Shown: positions 8,039 through 17,975 of the stretch, one piece after another | How positions within the stretch are numbered: position 1 is the first letter of the stretch | Layout: every line of letters starts with the position of its first letter | Origin: Candidatus Brachythrix odensensis | Lineage (GTDB): Bacteria; Chloroflexota; Anaerolineae; J036; Brachytrichaceae | DNA: 64,000 nt | NCBI GenBank assembly: GCA_016714465.1 | Contig: JADKDT010000026.1 | Span: 186,001 to 250,000 of the forward strand | Direction of reading: 5' to 3' | The notes under the pieces: model-generated | Databases searched by the model: none | What the model saw: the letters and a program-made list of their open reading frames with translations, nothing else | What the model was told of the DNA's origin: nothing | Program-made: the position numbers and the translations under genes

Positions 8039-8740
8039 ATGCACGGCACACCCATTTCCATGCCGCCCGGCCACATCCAGGCGCTGATGAAACCCATGGC
8101 CGCCACCCTATCGATGCCGCGCGAGTGGGTCGAGTTGATGGCCCAGGCGGCGACGATCAGCCGCTTCGAGCAAGGGCAGATGCTTCAGGTTGAAGGCGAT
8201 TCCGCCGAGGCCATGTACATCGTGCTGCGCGGGCGGGTCAAGGTCTTTCGGACTGCGACCACCGGTCGCGAGCAGGTCATGCATGTGGCGGGTCCAGGCG
8301 ATCACGTCAACCTTGTGCCGCTGATTGACGGCGGGCGCTGTCCGGCCAGCCTGCAGGCGCTGACCGAGGTTGACGCGCTGGTGTGCACAGTCGAAGCTTT
8401 TGGAAACCTGCTGGCCCGCGAGCCCCGGCTCGCCCTGGTCATGATGAAGGACCTCGCCCGCCGGCAACGCCATCTGGTGCGCCTGGTCGACGAGCTGGCC
8501 CTGCACACCGTGCAGTCGCGGTTGATTCGGCTGCTGCTTGATCGGGCCGAGTCCGCCGAGCGCGGCGAAGAGGTTGTAACGCTGACCCAGACCGAGATGG
8601 CCAGCCAGGTCGGGACCGTGCGCGAAATGGTTGGGCGCACCCTCAAGATACTGGAAGGTCTCGACCTGATTGGCCTTGAGGCCGGCAAGATTACGGTCCT
8701 CGACCGGGCCGGCCTCGAGAGCCGGGCTGAGCCTGCCTGA
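8039..8740 (+). CDS. Crp/Fnr-family transcriptional regulator
   Basis: 233 residues. The N-terminal cyclic-nucleotide-binding-fold domain spans about 35-150 (ISRFEQGQMLQVEGD, YIVLRGRVKVFR). A C-terminal winged helix holds LTQTEMASQVGTVREMVGRT as the recognition segment. There are no N-terminal cysteines for an iron-sulfur cluster, so a Dnr/Nnr-like nitric oxide or redox sensor is more likely than true Fnr. It is transcribed away from nirK across a TGAC-N4-GTCA palindrome, making it the probable regulator of that operon. ATGs at 8060 and 8090 are alternative starts. Confidence 0.88.
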   Translation: MHGTPISMPPGHIQALMKPMAATLSMPREWVELMAQAATISRFEQGQMLQVEGDSAEAMYIVLRGRVKVFRTATTGREQVMHVAGPGDHVNLVPLIDGGRCPASLQALTEVDALVCTVEAFGNLLAREPRLALVMMKDLARRQRHLVRLVDELALHTVQSRLIRLLLDRAESAERGEEVVTLTQTEMASQVGTVREMVGRTLKILEGLDLIGLEAGKITVLDRAGLESRAEPA

Positions 8741-8751
8741 ACCACCTGGCC

Positions 8752-8828
8752 TTCCTGCACCTGGGAGGTAGGCGCCATCGATTCGTCACCGTTGAGGCAA
8801 TGCGGCGCCTACCTCCCAGGTGCAGGAA
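8752..8828. repeat. Palindrome with 25-bp arms and 27-nt loop (copy 2)
   Basis: The arms at 8752-8776 and 8804-8828 are perfectly complementary and end in GGTAGGCGCC / GGCGCCTACC. The loop at 8777-8803 is 27 nt and unrelated in sequence to those of copies 1 and 3. Each arm holds its own mini-hairpin ACCT-GGG-AGGT. It lies between the regulator and the next gene. Confidence 0.85.
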
Positions 8829-8863
8829 CACCGCTCCAGTGGTAAAGTCACACTTCAACGCGC

Positions 8864-10922
8864 ATGGAACACATTACTCGCTCGCGGCTCTTGCGCCGTC
8901 TCCCGGGCCTGCTCACGCTGTTCGTCGGCGTGGGCCTGCTGGCCTGGGCTTTTGCGACGGCCGAGCCGTTGCCCGCGACCGCCGCGCCGAAAGTGTCGAA
9001 TGCGCCGCTCGTTCCCTTGCCGACCCTGTTATCGCCGATCTACACCGACACCTATGAGTACAACAACTCAAGAAACTCGGCTTTTAACGTCACGCAATCA
9101 GGATTCCCCCTGTCTTTCATTCAATGCGAGCAGTACGTGACCGATACGATTCAACTCGTGAGGGACGCTACTTTCTGGCAACAGACAAGCCCATCGTATG
9201 ACGTTGATTGGTACAACATCGAACTTTCTGCGAACTATTTCTACACGATTTCGGTGCGAAATACGTTCAACGGAAGCCCGATCGTCTTCAATCTCCAGCT
9301 GAAGTCGCCATCGAACAGCGACGTTGCGCCTGCGCCGGTGCAAAGCGCCGAACCGAATGTGCCCTTCTATGCGTCTGTGCCGGGCCTGTATCAGCTCGGT
9401 CTCGCGGCTTTCAATGCGGCCTCGGTGTCTGGCACCGAAAACTACCCATATCAAGTCTTCATCTGCAGCGCGGGGCCTGTCGCCCCAACGCCTACGCCCG
9501 TTCCGACCAGTACGCCGACGCCCACTCCCATCGGGCCACAGGTCCTCGGCGTGGATTCGCTCGAGCCAAACGATACGATTACAGAAGCGCAGACGGCCGC
9601 CTTCCATGCCAATGGGCTTCCCAGCTTCATCGCCGTCGGCCAGACGATCGGCGGGCTTAATTTTACGCCCGGCAACGAATTCGACTACGTTTACTTTTTC
9701 GCTCGCGGCGGGAGCGTCTATGAAGCCTCGACCGAAAACGTCCAGCCGGGTGTCGAGACCACCCTCTATGTTTATGCGCCCCTTGTGGAAGGGGCAGGCG
9801 CGCCCACGCGTCTGGTCGACCAGAACAATCGCTGGCAGGCAGGCGTGCGTGGTTCAAAGGTGACCTTTGCCGCGGCCGGGGATGGCATCTACTGGCTGCT
9901 CGTCCGCAACTCGGACCAGTCGCCGCGCACCGCCAGCCAGACTTACTCGCTGAAACTGTTGGAGGTATTGCCGGCGACCGCAACCGCAACGCCCATCCTG
10001 CCAACGCCGACCTCGTTTCCCGGTTCGCCCGATCGCCTCGAATACAACGGCAGCTTCGACAATGCCAGCCTGATCGCGCCGGGGATCAAGATCGATGGCC
10101 TGAACTTCGTGCCCATCAACCCCAGCTCGGCCTCGGACACCGACAACGATTACTTCAAACTGCCGGTCAAGCAAGGCGTGTTCTACACCTGCGAGACCGA
10201 TGACCTGGAGTGGAGGCGCCGACACCAACATCATCGTCTACAACGGTGATCGGGTCGGCATCGGCGGGAATGATGACATCTCGGCCGCCGATCGCTCTAC
10301 AGGCAATTTCCGCAGCCGCTTCTCGTGGCTCTCGGCCTATACCGGGAACGCCTACGTTCTGGTGGGCCAGGTCAACCCGACCAACGCGACCGAATCCGGC
10401 GGCAGGACCTACTCCTTCCGATGCACGATTGGCCTGCCCAACACTGCCACGCCGCTCCCCACCCGGACGCCGGGGCCCACCTTCCCGCCCTTCGTCCCGT
10501 CGACGCCGCTTCCGCCCGAGCCGACCTATACGCCGTTCCCCACCAATCGCCCGGCTCAAAACCTGGTCTTCCGCCCGATCGATCCCGCCCGCGCCGCCGT
10601 TGCCACCCCGACCTCGCTTCCGCCACCCCGGACCGTGACCCTCGATCTGGCCGTGTTTGTCGACACCAATCGTAACCTCGCCAATGACCTCAACGAGGGG
10701 ATTGGGAGTGTATCGATTCGGGTGGCCGACGAGCAGAGCGGCGCGCCGCTCGCCCAGGTGACCACCGATCCGAGCGGCCGGGTGCGGATCACGGTCGTCA
10801 ATGATGGCCCTGTCCGGGTGAGCGTGCCATTGTTTGGGGTGTCGCTCGCCATTCGCGACGCCAGCGTCCAGATCAACGTTGCCGTCAATGCCCAGCCCGA
10901 GCTTCCGGATCGCCTGCCTTGA
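8864..10922 (+). CDS. Secreted PPC-domain repeat protein (one frameshift)
   Basis: The reading frame opens at 8864 with a signal-anchor (GLLTLFVGVGLLAWAFA). It contains three pre-peptidase-C-terminal-like domains recognised by YEYNNS, LEPNDTITEAQ and LEYNGSFDNA, joined by Thr/Pro-rich linkers. At about 10207-10212 the frame shifts by +1. Removing one G (CTGGAGTGG to CTGAGTGG) restores DLSGGADTNIIVYN and a ~685-residue protein, ending with a DTNRNLANDLNEG domain. It is exported and binding or structural in nature; no catalytic domain is visible. The indel is either an assembly error or a recent mutation. Confidence 0.7.
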
Positions 10923-12181
10923 GCCGTCGCGACCCCTATGTTGCGCTTCGCCATCGCAACTTTCGATTGATATTGGCGGCGTCGACCCTGAGCATCATCG
11001 GCTCTTTTCTCGAGACGACCGCGCTGAGCTGGGAACTCTACGAGCGCACCAATGACAAGCTCGTCCTGGCAACGGTGGGCCTCGTGGAATTTCTGCCCGT
11101 CCTGCTGCTGGCCCTGCCGGCCGGCCACATCGCCGATCGCTTTGATCGGAAAAAGGTCGCCGTCGCTGCCCGGCTCGTTGAAGTGATCGCCGCGCTGGGG
11201 CTGGCCGCGTTGTCCTTCACCCGCGGCCCGATCCCCCTGATTCTGGGCGTTATCGCCCTGACCAGCGCCGCGCGGACCTTCAACAACCCGGCCTTCGGGG
11301 CATTTCTGCCGCTGAGCGTGCCCAGCGCGGCATTTGGGAATGCCGTGACCTGGGAGATGACCGCCTTTCAATTGGCGGCGATGGTCGCGCCCGCCCTGGC
11401 CGGCGGCCTGATCGCGGTAATGGCTCCCATCCAGATCATCGGCGGTCCGCTCAACCTCGGGGCGACTCTGAGCTATGTGATCTCGGCCATCCTGTCCCTG
11501 GTCATCGCCGCCTGCGTGTGGTCTCTGAACGTGAGGCGTCTGCCGCCCGCGCATGAGGCCGCGACGCTCAAGGATGTCCTGGCCGGCGCGCGCTTTGTCT
11601 TTCGCGAGAAGATGATCCTGTCGGCCATCACCCTCGACCTGTTCGCGGTGCTCTTTGGCGGGGCGGTCGCCTTGATCCCGGTGTTTGCCAAGGACGTCCT
11701 GAACGTCGGGCCCGACGGATTTGGCCTGTTGCGCGCCGCTCCGGCCGCGGGCGCCATCGTCGTGTCCCTGGTGATGACCCAGCTCCCGCCGATTCGCAAA
11801 GCCGGCAAGTTGCTGCTCGTCGTCGTCGCTGGATTTGGGGTTGCGACGATTGTCTTTGGCCTGTCGACGACATTCTGGTTGTCGGCAGTGGCGCTGGCCT
11901 TCACCGGGGCTTTTGACATGATCAGCATGGTCATTCGCGGCGCGCTGGTCCCGATGCGCACGCCCGACGCGATGCGCGGCCGGGTCAGCGCGGTCGAGCG
12001 GGTGTTCATCAGTTCGTCCAACGAATTGGGCGCGGTCGAAAGCGGGTTGACCGCCCAGCTTTTTGGGCCGGTGCTCTCCGTCGTCGGCGGGGGCATCGGC
12101 ACGCTCATCGTCGTCGTCCTGGTCGCGCTTGGACTGCCGCAGTTGCGACAGCTCGGCGAGCTGAAGACGGAAGAGGGTTGA
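10919..12181 (+). CDS. MFS exporter (enterobactin-exporter-like, MFS_3)
   Basis: 420 residues with about 12 hydrophobic helices and the MFS signature between helices 2 and 3 (GHIADRFDRKKVAV). It resembles the MFS_3/EntS group of efflux proteins. It starts with TTG overlapping the stop of the previous gene (TTGA), so the two are translationally coupled. The exported substrate is unknown; siderophores, drugs or metabolites are all possible. Confidence 0.85.
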   Translation: MSRRDPYVALRHRNFRLILAASTLSIIGSFLETTALSWELYERTNDKLVLATVGLVEFLPVLLLALPAGHIADRFDRKKVAVAARLVEVIAALGLAALSFTRGPIPLILGVIALTSAARTFNNPAFGAFLPLSVPSAAFGNAVTWEMTAFQLAAMVAPALAGGLIAVMAPIQIIGGPLNLGATLSYVISAILSLVIAACVWSLNVRRLPPAHEAATLKDVLAGARFVFREKMILSAITLDLFAVLFGGAVALIPVFAKDVLNVGPDGFGLLRAAPAAGAIVVSLVMTQLPPIRKAGKLLLVVVAGFGVATIVFGLSTTFWLSAVALAFTGAFDMISMVIRGALVPMRTPDAMRGRVSAVERVFISSSNELGAVESGLTAQLFGPVLSVVGGGIGTLIVVVLVALGLPQLRQLGELKTEEG

Positions 12182-12182
12182 T

Positions 12183-12221
12183 CGGCGCGTGAATGCCGGC
12201 GCAGCCGGCATTCACGCGCCG
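12183..12221. terminator. Perfect hairpin after the MFS gene
   Basis: Eighteen-bp perfect arms (CGGCGCGTGAATGCCGGC and complement) around a GCA loop directly after the MFS stop and before the tRNA. No T-run follows, so termination is only presumed. Confidence 0.6.
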
Positions 12222-12242
12222 TAATGTTAAAATCTCGGTTAC

Positions 12243-12316
12243 GCGGGTATAGCTGAGTTGGCTACAGCGTCTGCCTTCCAAGCAGAAGATCACGGGTTCA
12301 AGTCCCGTTGCCCGCT
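12243..12316 (+). tRNA. tRNA-Gly (anticodon TCC)
   Basis: A complete 74-nt cloverleaf. Acceptor GCGGGTA pairs with TGCCCGC, and the discriminator is T. The anticodon stem TCTGC/GCAGA encloses loop CTTCCAA with anticodon TCC at 12277-12279. The T-loop is GGTTCAAGTCC. CCA is not encoded. A TAAAAT box at 12228-12233 lies 9 nt upstream, as at the second tRNA-Gly. Confidence 0.96.
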
Positions 12317-12362
12317 CTCATCCGCCGCCTGCAACTGCGGGCGGCGGTCTGTTTTTAGCCCT

Positions 12363-12455
12363 AAGAATTCCTGCCAGAACCATCTTCCGAGGCGATATCT
12401 CCCCGCTTCGCCGGGGAGATATTGCCTCGGAGAACCGGTTCTGTTAGGAGTTCTT
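12363..12455. repeat. Nested palindrome, CTTCGCCGGGG core
   Basis: The core at 12387-12430 pairs CCGAGGCGATATCTCCCC with its complement with one mismatch. Outer arms CAGAACC / GGTTCTG and AAGAA / TTCTT extend it. It has the same layout as 2470-2547 and 16656-16723. It lies just upstream of leuB, whose likely ribosome site TAGGAG falls inside the outer right arm. Confidence 0.8.
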
Positions 12456-12465
12456 AGCAAACATC

Positions 12466-13548
<1,083 letters not shown>

Positions 13549-13551
<3 letters not shown>

Positions 13552-13815
13552 AGACGCGCCATGGCGGCGCCGGCGGTATGGGGCGGGATGGCGCGGTGGG
13601 CTGCCGAGGCCGAGAGATAGAGACGCGCGAGGCGCGCTCAACGCCGGGGGAGGGGCATGACGAAGGCGACGCCGTATGGGAAGAGTAGAGACGCGCCATG
13701 GCGCGTCTCTACGTGGGCCGGTTCGGTATGGGGCGGGATACACGCGCCATGGCGCGTCTGCCGATGTGGGGAAGATAGAGACGCGCCATGGCGCGTCTCT
13801 ACGCAACCATTCCCA
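13549..13815. repeat. REP-type palindrome cluster downstream of leuB
   Basis: Full copies of the palindrome GAGACGCGCCATGGCGCGTC lie at 13685-13712 and 13776-13801. Half or variant copies occur near 13549, 13617 and 13741. Spacers share GTGGG / GATGTGGGG phrases. They surround the transposase gene at 13816-14367 and match the copies on its other side. Confidence 0.85.
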
Positions 13816-14367
13816 TCACATCCATATCCCGCTGGTCATTGCCGCGTTTTCGAACCACTTGGCGGGATTGGCCATGATGTACTCCCGTGCGGCAATAAGC
13901 TCGCGTTCATTTCGAATGAGGCGGTCCCAGAATCGCGCCTGCCACCGGAAGTCGGAATGGCCGTTTTTTCCGCACTGTCGTGTGATTGCTCCCTTGTAAC
14001 TATTCATGATTGCCTGGAGCGACCCCTTGAGAAGTGGACCGAATTCGTTTGAGGTTTGTGCGCCGTTGCCAGAATCCGGGCGGAGGTCGGGACGCTCGTT
14101 ATTGATGTGGATATGCAGGATTCCATGCACGTGATCCGGCATGACTATCCACGTATCAAGTTCAACATGTGGATGATGGCGTGGTATCTCCGCCCAAGCG
14201 ATGTCAGCGAGTTTCCCAATCTCGGACAGATTCATTTGGAAGTCCTCAATGAAGCCGAAATCCCTTTTACGTTTATGTGAGCAGATTGTGACGAAGTAGC
14301 TTCCGGCTGTGTAGGGCCAATTCTTTAGTCGCGTGGATTCCACACGATAGCCACGGTATTGAGTCAT
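13816..14367 (-). CDS. REP-associated tyrosine transposase (RAYT, Y1_Tnp)
   Basis: 183 residues of the HUH / Y1 transposase superfamily. The HUH motif is His79-Val-His81 in MPDHVHGIL. A candidate nucleophile is Tyr124 (NSYKGAITR), with the family-typical REYIMANPAKW at 162-172. The N-terminal GSYFVTICSHKR matches RAYT proteins. Its base composition is visibly less GC-rich than its neighbours, suggesting transfer. It appears complete, and the flanking palindromes are the probable substrates it nicks and moves. Confidence 0.9.
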   Translation of the reverse strand: MTQYRGYRVESTRLKNWPYTAGSYFVTICSHKRKRDFGFIEDFQMNLSEIGKLADIAWAEIPRHHPHVELDTWIVMPDHVHGILHIHINNERPDLRPDSGNGAQTSNEFGPLLKGSLQAIMNSYKGAITRQCGKNGHSDFRWQARFWDRLIRNERELIAAREYIMANPAKWFENAAMTSGIWM

Positions 14368-14441
14368 ACGGTTAATTCTAGGCGCGATGTGGGGCGGGAC
14401 CGGCTTCTGCCGATGGGGGGTGGCGCGCCTGGCGCGTCTCT

Positions 14442-14720
14442 GGGCCGGCGCGATGTGGGGCGGGAAACATGCGCCATGGCGCTTCTGCCGATGTGGGGGC
14501 GGAAGAGACGCGCCATGGCGCGTCTCTACGTGGGCCGGCGCGATGTGGGGCGGGAAACATGCGCCATGGCGCTTCTGCCGATGTGGGGGCGGAAGAGACG
14601 CGCCATGGCGCGTCTCTACGTGGGCCGGCGCGGGGGGGGGGGGCCGGGCCCGGGGGGGGGGGGGCGTGGGCCGGCGCGATGTGTGGGGGGTGGTAGAGAC
14701 GCGCCATGGCGCGTCTCTAC
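14442..14720. repeat. 90-bp tandem repeat, poly-G tract and REP copies
   Basis: A 90-bp unit (from 14442 and again from 14532) contains two palindromes, a short TGCGCCATGGCGC variant and the full GAGACGCGCCATGGCGCGTC form. A third unit breaks down into runs of G and C at about 14632-14665. A final full palindrome at 14693-14720 supplies the stop codon of the next leftward gene. The G-runs are suspicious for assembly quality. Confidence 0.8.
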
Positions 14721-15631
14721 AATTTCAAACGGCTGTCCAAAAATCCGACGACCCGCTCGAGATAACGCTCGGGATTCTGCGCGTAGCACCCGCCATGCCG
14801 CGCCCCGCGCACGATCCACAGGTCGCATTCCGGGCGGGCCGCCCACGGCGCATAGGCGTCCTGCACCGGCACGACCCGGTCGCCATCACCGTGAATCAGC
14901 AGCACTTTCTGCCCATCCACTTTGCGCCTCCAGCGCACCGGCCGGGCTTCGCGCAGATCACCCCGGGCGAATCGCTGGGCCAGCCACCAACCGGGCAGGG
15001 CGCAGGCCATGGGCAGGCGGGTGAGCGCCCGCCAGCGGTTGCCGATCAGCGCCGGGAGGTCGGCGTAGCCACCGTCCGCGATGACGGCCCGGATCTCCGG
15101 CTCCAGCGCCAGCGCGCCGATGCTGGCCGCCGCGCCCATCGACACGCCCAGCAGGCCAATCATGCCCGCCTCAAAGCCCTGGGCGCGCAGCCAATCCCAT
15201 GCCCCGAGCACGTCCAGCCGCTCGCGCGCGCCAAAGGTGTGGCCGCCGGCTTCGCTTTGCCCGTGGCCGCGCATGTCGAGCATCAGCACCTGAAAACCGC
15301 GCGCCTGCAACCGTCCGGCGAACTCCGTGAAGCGCCCGAAGAACTCAGCGGTCCGGCTGGCATCCTTGCCGTGGGTGAGGATGATTGCCCGGTGTGCGCC
15401 GGGGGCCGGCAGCGACCAGGCCGCCAGGCGCGGCCCGCCGCCGCGCGGGGTGATGGTGACGTCTTCGCAGGCCGCCCCGCGCCGGGCCGGCGACTTGCGC
15501 GGATTGAAGATGCGCCGGGGCGTGCCGATCAGAAAGGCCAGCCCGGCGGTCGCCAGCGCGACGCCGCCCAGCGTGGCCACGCCCACGCCGAGAGCGCCGT
15601 ATGCCAACCGCGAAAAGCTACGCATCTTCAT
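14717..15631 (-). CDS. Membrane-anchored alpha/beta-hydrolase
   Basis: 304 residues. An N-terminal membrane helix (LGVGVATLGGVALATAGLAFL) is followed by an alpha/beta-hydrolase fold. The nucleophile is in GVSMGAAASI, the acid in GDGDRVVP and the histidine in GARHGGCY. The motif RGHGQSEAGGHTFG is typical of serine hydrolases acting on small esters. It overlaps the mevalonate kinase gene by four bases (ATGA) and is co-translated after it. Its TAG stop is provided by a REP palindrome. Confidence 0.85.
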   Translation of the reverse strand: MKMRSFSRLAYGALGVGVATLGGVALATAGLAFLIGTPRRIFNPRKSPARRGAACEDVTITPRGGGPRLAAWSLPAPGAHRAIILTHGKDASRTAEFFGRFTEFAGRLQARGFQVLMLDMRGHGQSEAGGHTFGARERLDVLGAWDWLRAQGFEAGMIGLLGVSMGAAASIGALALEPEIRAVIADGGYADLPALIGNRWRALTRLPMACALPGWWLAQRFARGDLREARPVRWRRKVDGQKVLLIHGDGDRVVPVQDAYAPWAARPECDLWIVRGARHGGCYAQNPERYLERVVGFLDSRLKL

Positions 15632-16587
15632 CGACTCCTATACACCCGGGTCGCGCCCGCCGCCCGCAGGGCGTCGGCCACGGAAGCTGCATGCCCGTCG
15701 TCGCGGGCCAGCGCGATCATGTTCCCACCGCGCCCCCCGCCCGACATTTTTGCCCCGAGCGCGCCCGCGCCACGCGCGGCGGCGCAGAGCGCATCCAGGC
15801 CGGCATTGCTGACCGTCAGGGTCTGGAGCAATGCGTGATTGGCATTCATTGTGTCACCGAGCGCTGGAAGGTCATTGGCGAGCAGGGCGTCGCGCGCCTG
15901 AATGACAAGCCGGGCAATTTGGTCGAAGAGGGCATCATACGCAACCGGGTCGCGCTGCCAGGCGGCCCGCACGTCGCCGACCGGCACACGGGTTGGGGTC
16001 GACTCGCCCGTGTCGCCAATGACCAGCGCCAACGCGCCCGCCGCGGCCAGGATCTCGGGCGGCTGTCCGCGGACGAACCACACTGGTTGCTCAAATGCGA
16101 CGACGGTGTTGTCGATGCCGCTGGGTGTGCCGTGGTGCATTCGCTCAACCTCAAACGCAAGCGCGCTGAGGTCCTCCGGTGACAGCGCCTGCCCAAAGAA
16201 TGCGGCGGTGGCCCGGGCCGCGGCCACCGAGGTCGCGGCGCCGCTGCCCAGATTCGCGCCGACGGGAATGTCCGATGTCAGGCTGAGCGTGAAGGGGCGC
16301 CAATCAGCGTGCTCGGGGCTCATCCCGATCCGGGTCAGAGTGAGTTGGATGATGCGGGCGATCGGCCGGCCAGGCTGCAGCCGCATCCAGTAGCGGGCGT
16401 TGATGTCGGGCGCGATCACATCAACGTCGTCGGCGCGCGCGTCATCGCCCGGCTCGCGCGCTGTTGCCGTCGCGGTTGCCCGCAGGCCGGGCAGGGGCAG
16501 CGCAATCGCCGGCCGGCCATACACCACGGCGTGCTCGCCGCACAGGATGACCTTGGCGCATGCGCTGCGTATCGTTGCCGTGTTCAA
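15628..16587 (-). CDS. mvk: Mevalonate kinase (GHMP family)
   Basis: 319 residues. It phosphorylates mevalonate in the isoprenoid pathway. The N-terminal AKVILCGEHAVVYG (11-24) carries the conserved Lys and Glu-His. The phosphate loop is IPVGANLGSGAATS (107-120), the catalytic stretch HHGTPSGID (151-159), and the C-terminal GHMP motif GAKMSGGGRGGNMI. Several Chloroflexota use the mevalonate route, so it fits the inferred host. No other pathway gene is in the window. Confidence 0.92.
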   Translation of the reverse strand: MNTATIRSACAKVILCGEHAVVYGRPAIALPLPGLRATATATAREPGDDARADDVDVIAPDINARYWMRLQPGRPIARIIQLTLTRIGMSPEHADWRPFTLSLTSDIPVGANLGSGAATSVAAARATAAFFGQALSPEDLSALAFEVERMHHGTPSGIDNTVVAFEQPVWFVRGQPPEILAAAGALALVIGDTGESTPTRVPVGDVRAAWQRDPVAYDALFDQIARLVIQARDALLANDLPALGDTMNANHALLQTLTVSNAGLDALCAAARGAGALGAKMSGGGRGGNMIALARDDGHAASVADALRAAGATRVYRSR

Positions 16588-16655
16588 TCCGATTGCTCGC
16601 TAGGCCGCGCGGTGGTTCGCCTGCCGCAGTGTGCGGCCAGGTCTGGAGCCACAAA

Positions 16656-16723
16656 CAGAACCAATCTCCTGAGGCGAAGTCCCCGGCGAAGCCGGGGGAC
16701 TTCGCCTCAGGAAGGATGTTCTG
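16656..16723. repeat. Nested palindrome, CCGGCGAAGCCGG core
   Basis: The core at 16667-16712 pairs TCCTGAGGCGAAGTCCCC with its complement. The outer arms are CAGAAC / GTTCTG. It shares the GAGGCG and CAGAAC elements with copies at 2.5 and 12.4 kb. Confidence 0.8.
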
Positions 16724-16733
16724 ACAAGAGCAT

Positions 16734-17852
16734 TTACTTCTTTGTTTCGGTCACAATGACGTTCGTCGTATCCCCTTCCCGGGTGATCATGAGCGAGACA
16801 TCGGAGTCGGCCTTGCTGAAACTCACCGTCATCATGTCTCCGAAGCTGTTCTCGTCGCCGGACTTGTAGCCGAGCGCGGCCAATTCCTTCTTGTAGAAGT
16901 CGGCGACGACCTTGGTGGCGTCCTTGACTTTGAAGGTGGTCATCGCGCCGATCGACGTCTTTTCCGTTGCGCCGGGCGGCACGGGCAACCCGGAGCCTGG
17001 CTTCGGGCAGTCTGCCGGGATCGTGATGGCGTTGATCTTGTTGATATCGGTGAGGTCATAGGCGATGGTCAGGGTGCCATCGCCCTTGATCGCGCCAAAC
17101 AAACCCAGGCTGGCCCCCTTGGCCGTGGTGGCATATTTGACCGCGTAACCGCCATCCCGGGCAACCCACACATTTCCGACCACGGTTGCGGACGCGCCCA
17201 GGGCCACATTCTTCTCGTCGATGGCGTACTGATCCGTGACCACCCCGTTGACCGTGTCGCCCCGTTTGACCAGCTTCGCGTTGCGCGTGCCGCCGAGGAT
17301 GTCAGACGGCTTGAAAGGCGTGGAATTGTTCTGCGTGTTGGAGCCGGTCATGCCGAAGCATTTCTCGGCCCCGGTCTTTTCGGGGGCATAGATGTAGAAC
17401 GCATCCCCAACCTGGAACCACTCAAACGCCTCTCCATTGGGCTTCTCGGTGGTCGCGGTGTTCATACAGAAGTGCTGGTCCCTGCTCGCGGTGACGTATT
17501 CCTGCAGCCAGCTCATACTGCCGGTTTGCGCGGCACCTTTGTCGTCCTTGCCCTCCCAGGTCATGGACCAGGCCAGGCGGTAGCTCTTCAGCTTCTCCAG
17601 ATTCTGCTCGAGGTCGTTCAGGTCGATCGGAGCGCCGCCCGCTGGCGCTTCAGTGGCCTTGAGCGCCTCCGTCGGGCGCGGCGCGGCGGTAGCCACCGGC
17701 GCGGAGGTGGCCGCCGGGCGCTGCGTGGCTGCGGCGGCGGGCGGTTGGGTGGCCGCGGGCGCGGGCGCCTTGGTGGGCTCGGCCTGGCTCCCGCAGGCGG
17801 CCAAAGAAAACGCCGTAAAGCCGGCGGTAAGGGCGATTGACCAACGTTTCAT
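16734..17852 (-). CDS. Lipoprotein of unknown function with Pro/Thr/Ala linker
   Basis: 372 residues. The signal peptide ends in the lipobox SLAAC, followed by a disordered PTKAPAPAATQPP-type linker to ~80. The remaining ~290 residues form a LolA/LppX-like beta-rich domain (about 80-290) and a C-terminal ~85-residue alpha/beta domain with FYKKELAALGYKSG. The start at 17850-17852 has an ideal AGGAGG six bases upstream. The family resembles surface lipoproteins common in Chloroflexota. No catalytic residues are evident. Confidence 0.75.
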   Translation of the reverse strand: MKRWSIALTAGFTAFSLAACGSQAEPTKAPAPAATQPPAAAATQRPAATSAPVATAAPRPTEALKATEAPAGGAPIDLNDLEQNLEKLKSYRLAWSMTWEGKDDKGAAQTGSMSWLQEYVTASRDQHFCMNTATTEKPNGEAFEWFQVGDAFYIYAPEKTGAEKCFGMTGSNTQNNSTPFKPSDILGGTRNAKLVKRGDTVNGVVTDQYAIDEKNVALGASATVVGNVWVARDGGYAVKYATTAKGASLGLFGAIKGDGTLTIAYDLTDINKINAITIPADCPKPGSGLPVPPGATEKTSIGAMTTFKVKDATKVVADFYKKELAALGYKSGDENSFGDMMTVSFSKADSDVSLMITREGDTTNVIVTETKK

Positions 17853-17975
17853 GTTTCCTCCTGAGGACTGCCCGGCGTCCGGATGGCCAGAGCAGTCCCT
17901 ACAAGGCAATTGAACCACGATTCCGAAAATGAGGGTGCCCCATTTCCAGGATCCGGGCCGGATCTCCTGGCGGCG

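Noticed and set aside
10556..12211. A 551-codon open frame antisense to the MFS gene
   Set aside because: Its composition is the Arg/Gln/Asp-rich pattern typical of antisense reading of GC-rich genes, with no homology, while the plus strand encodes a clear transporter.
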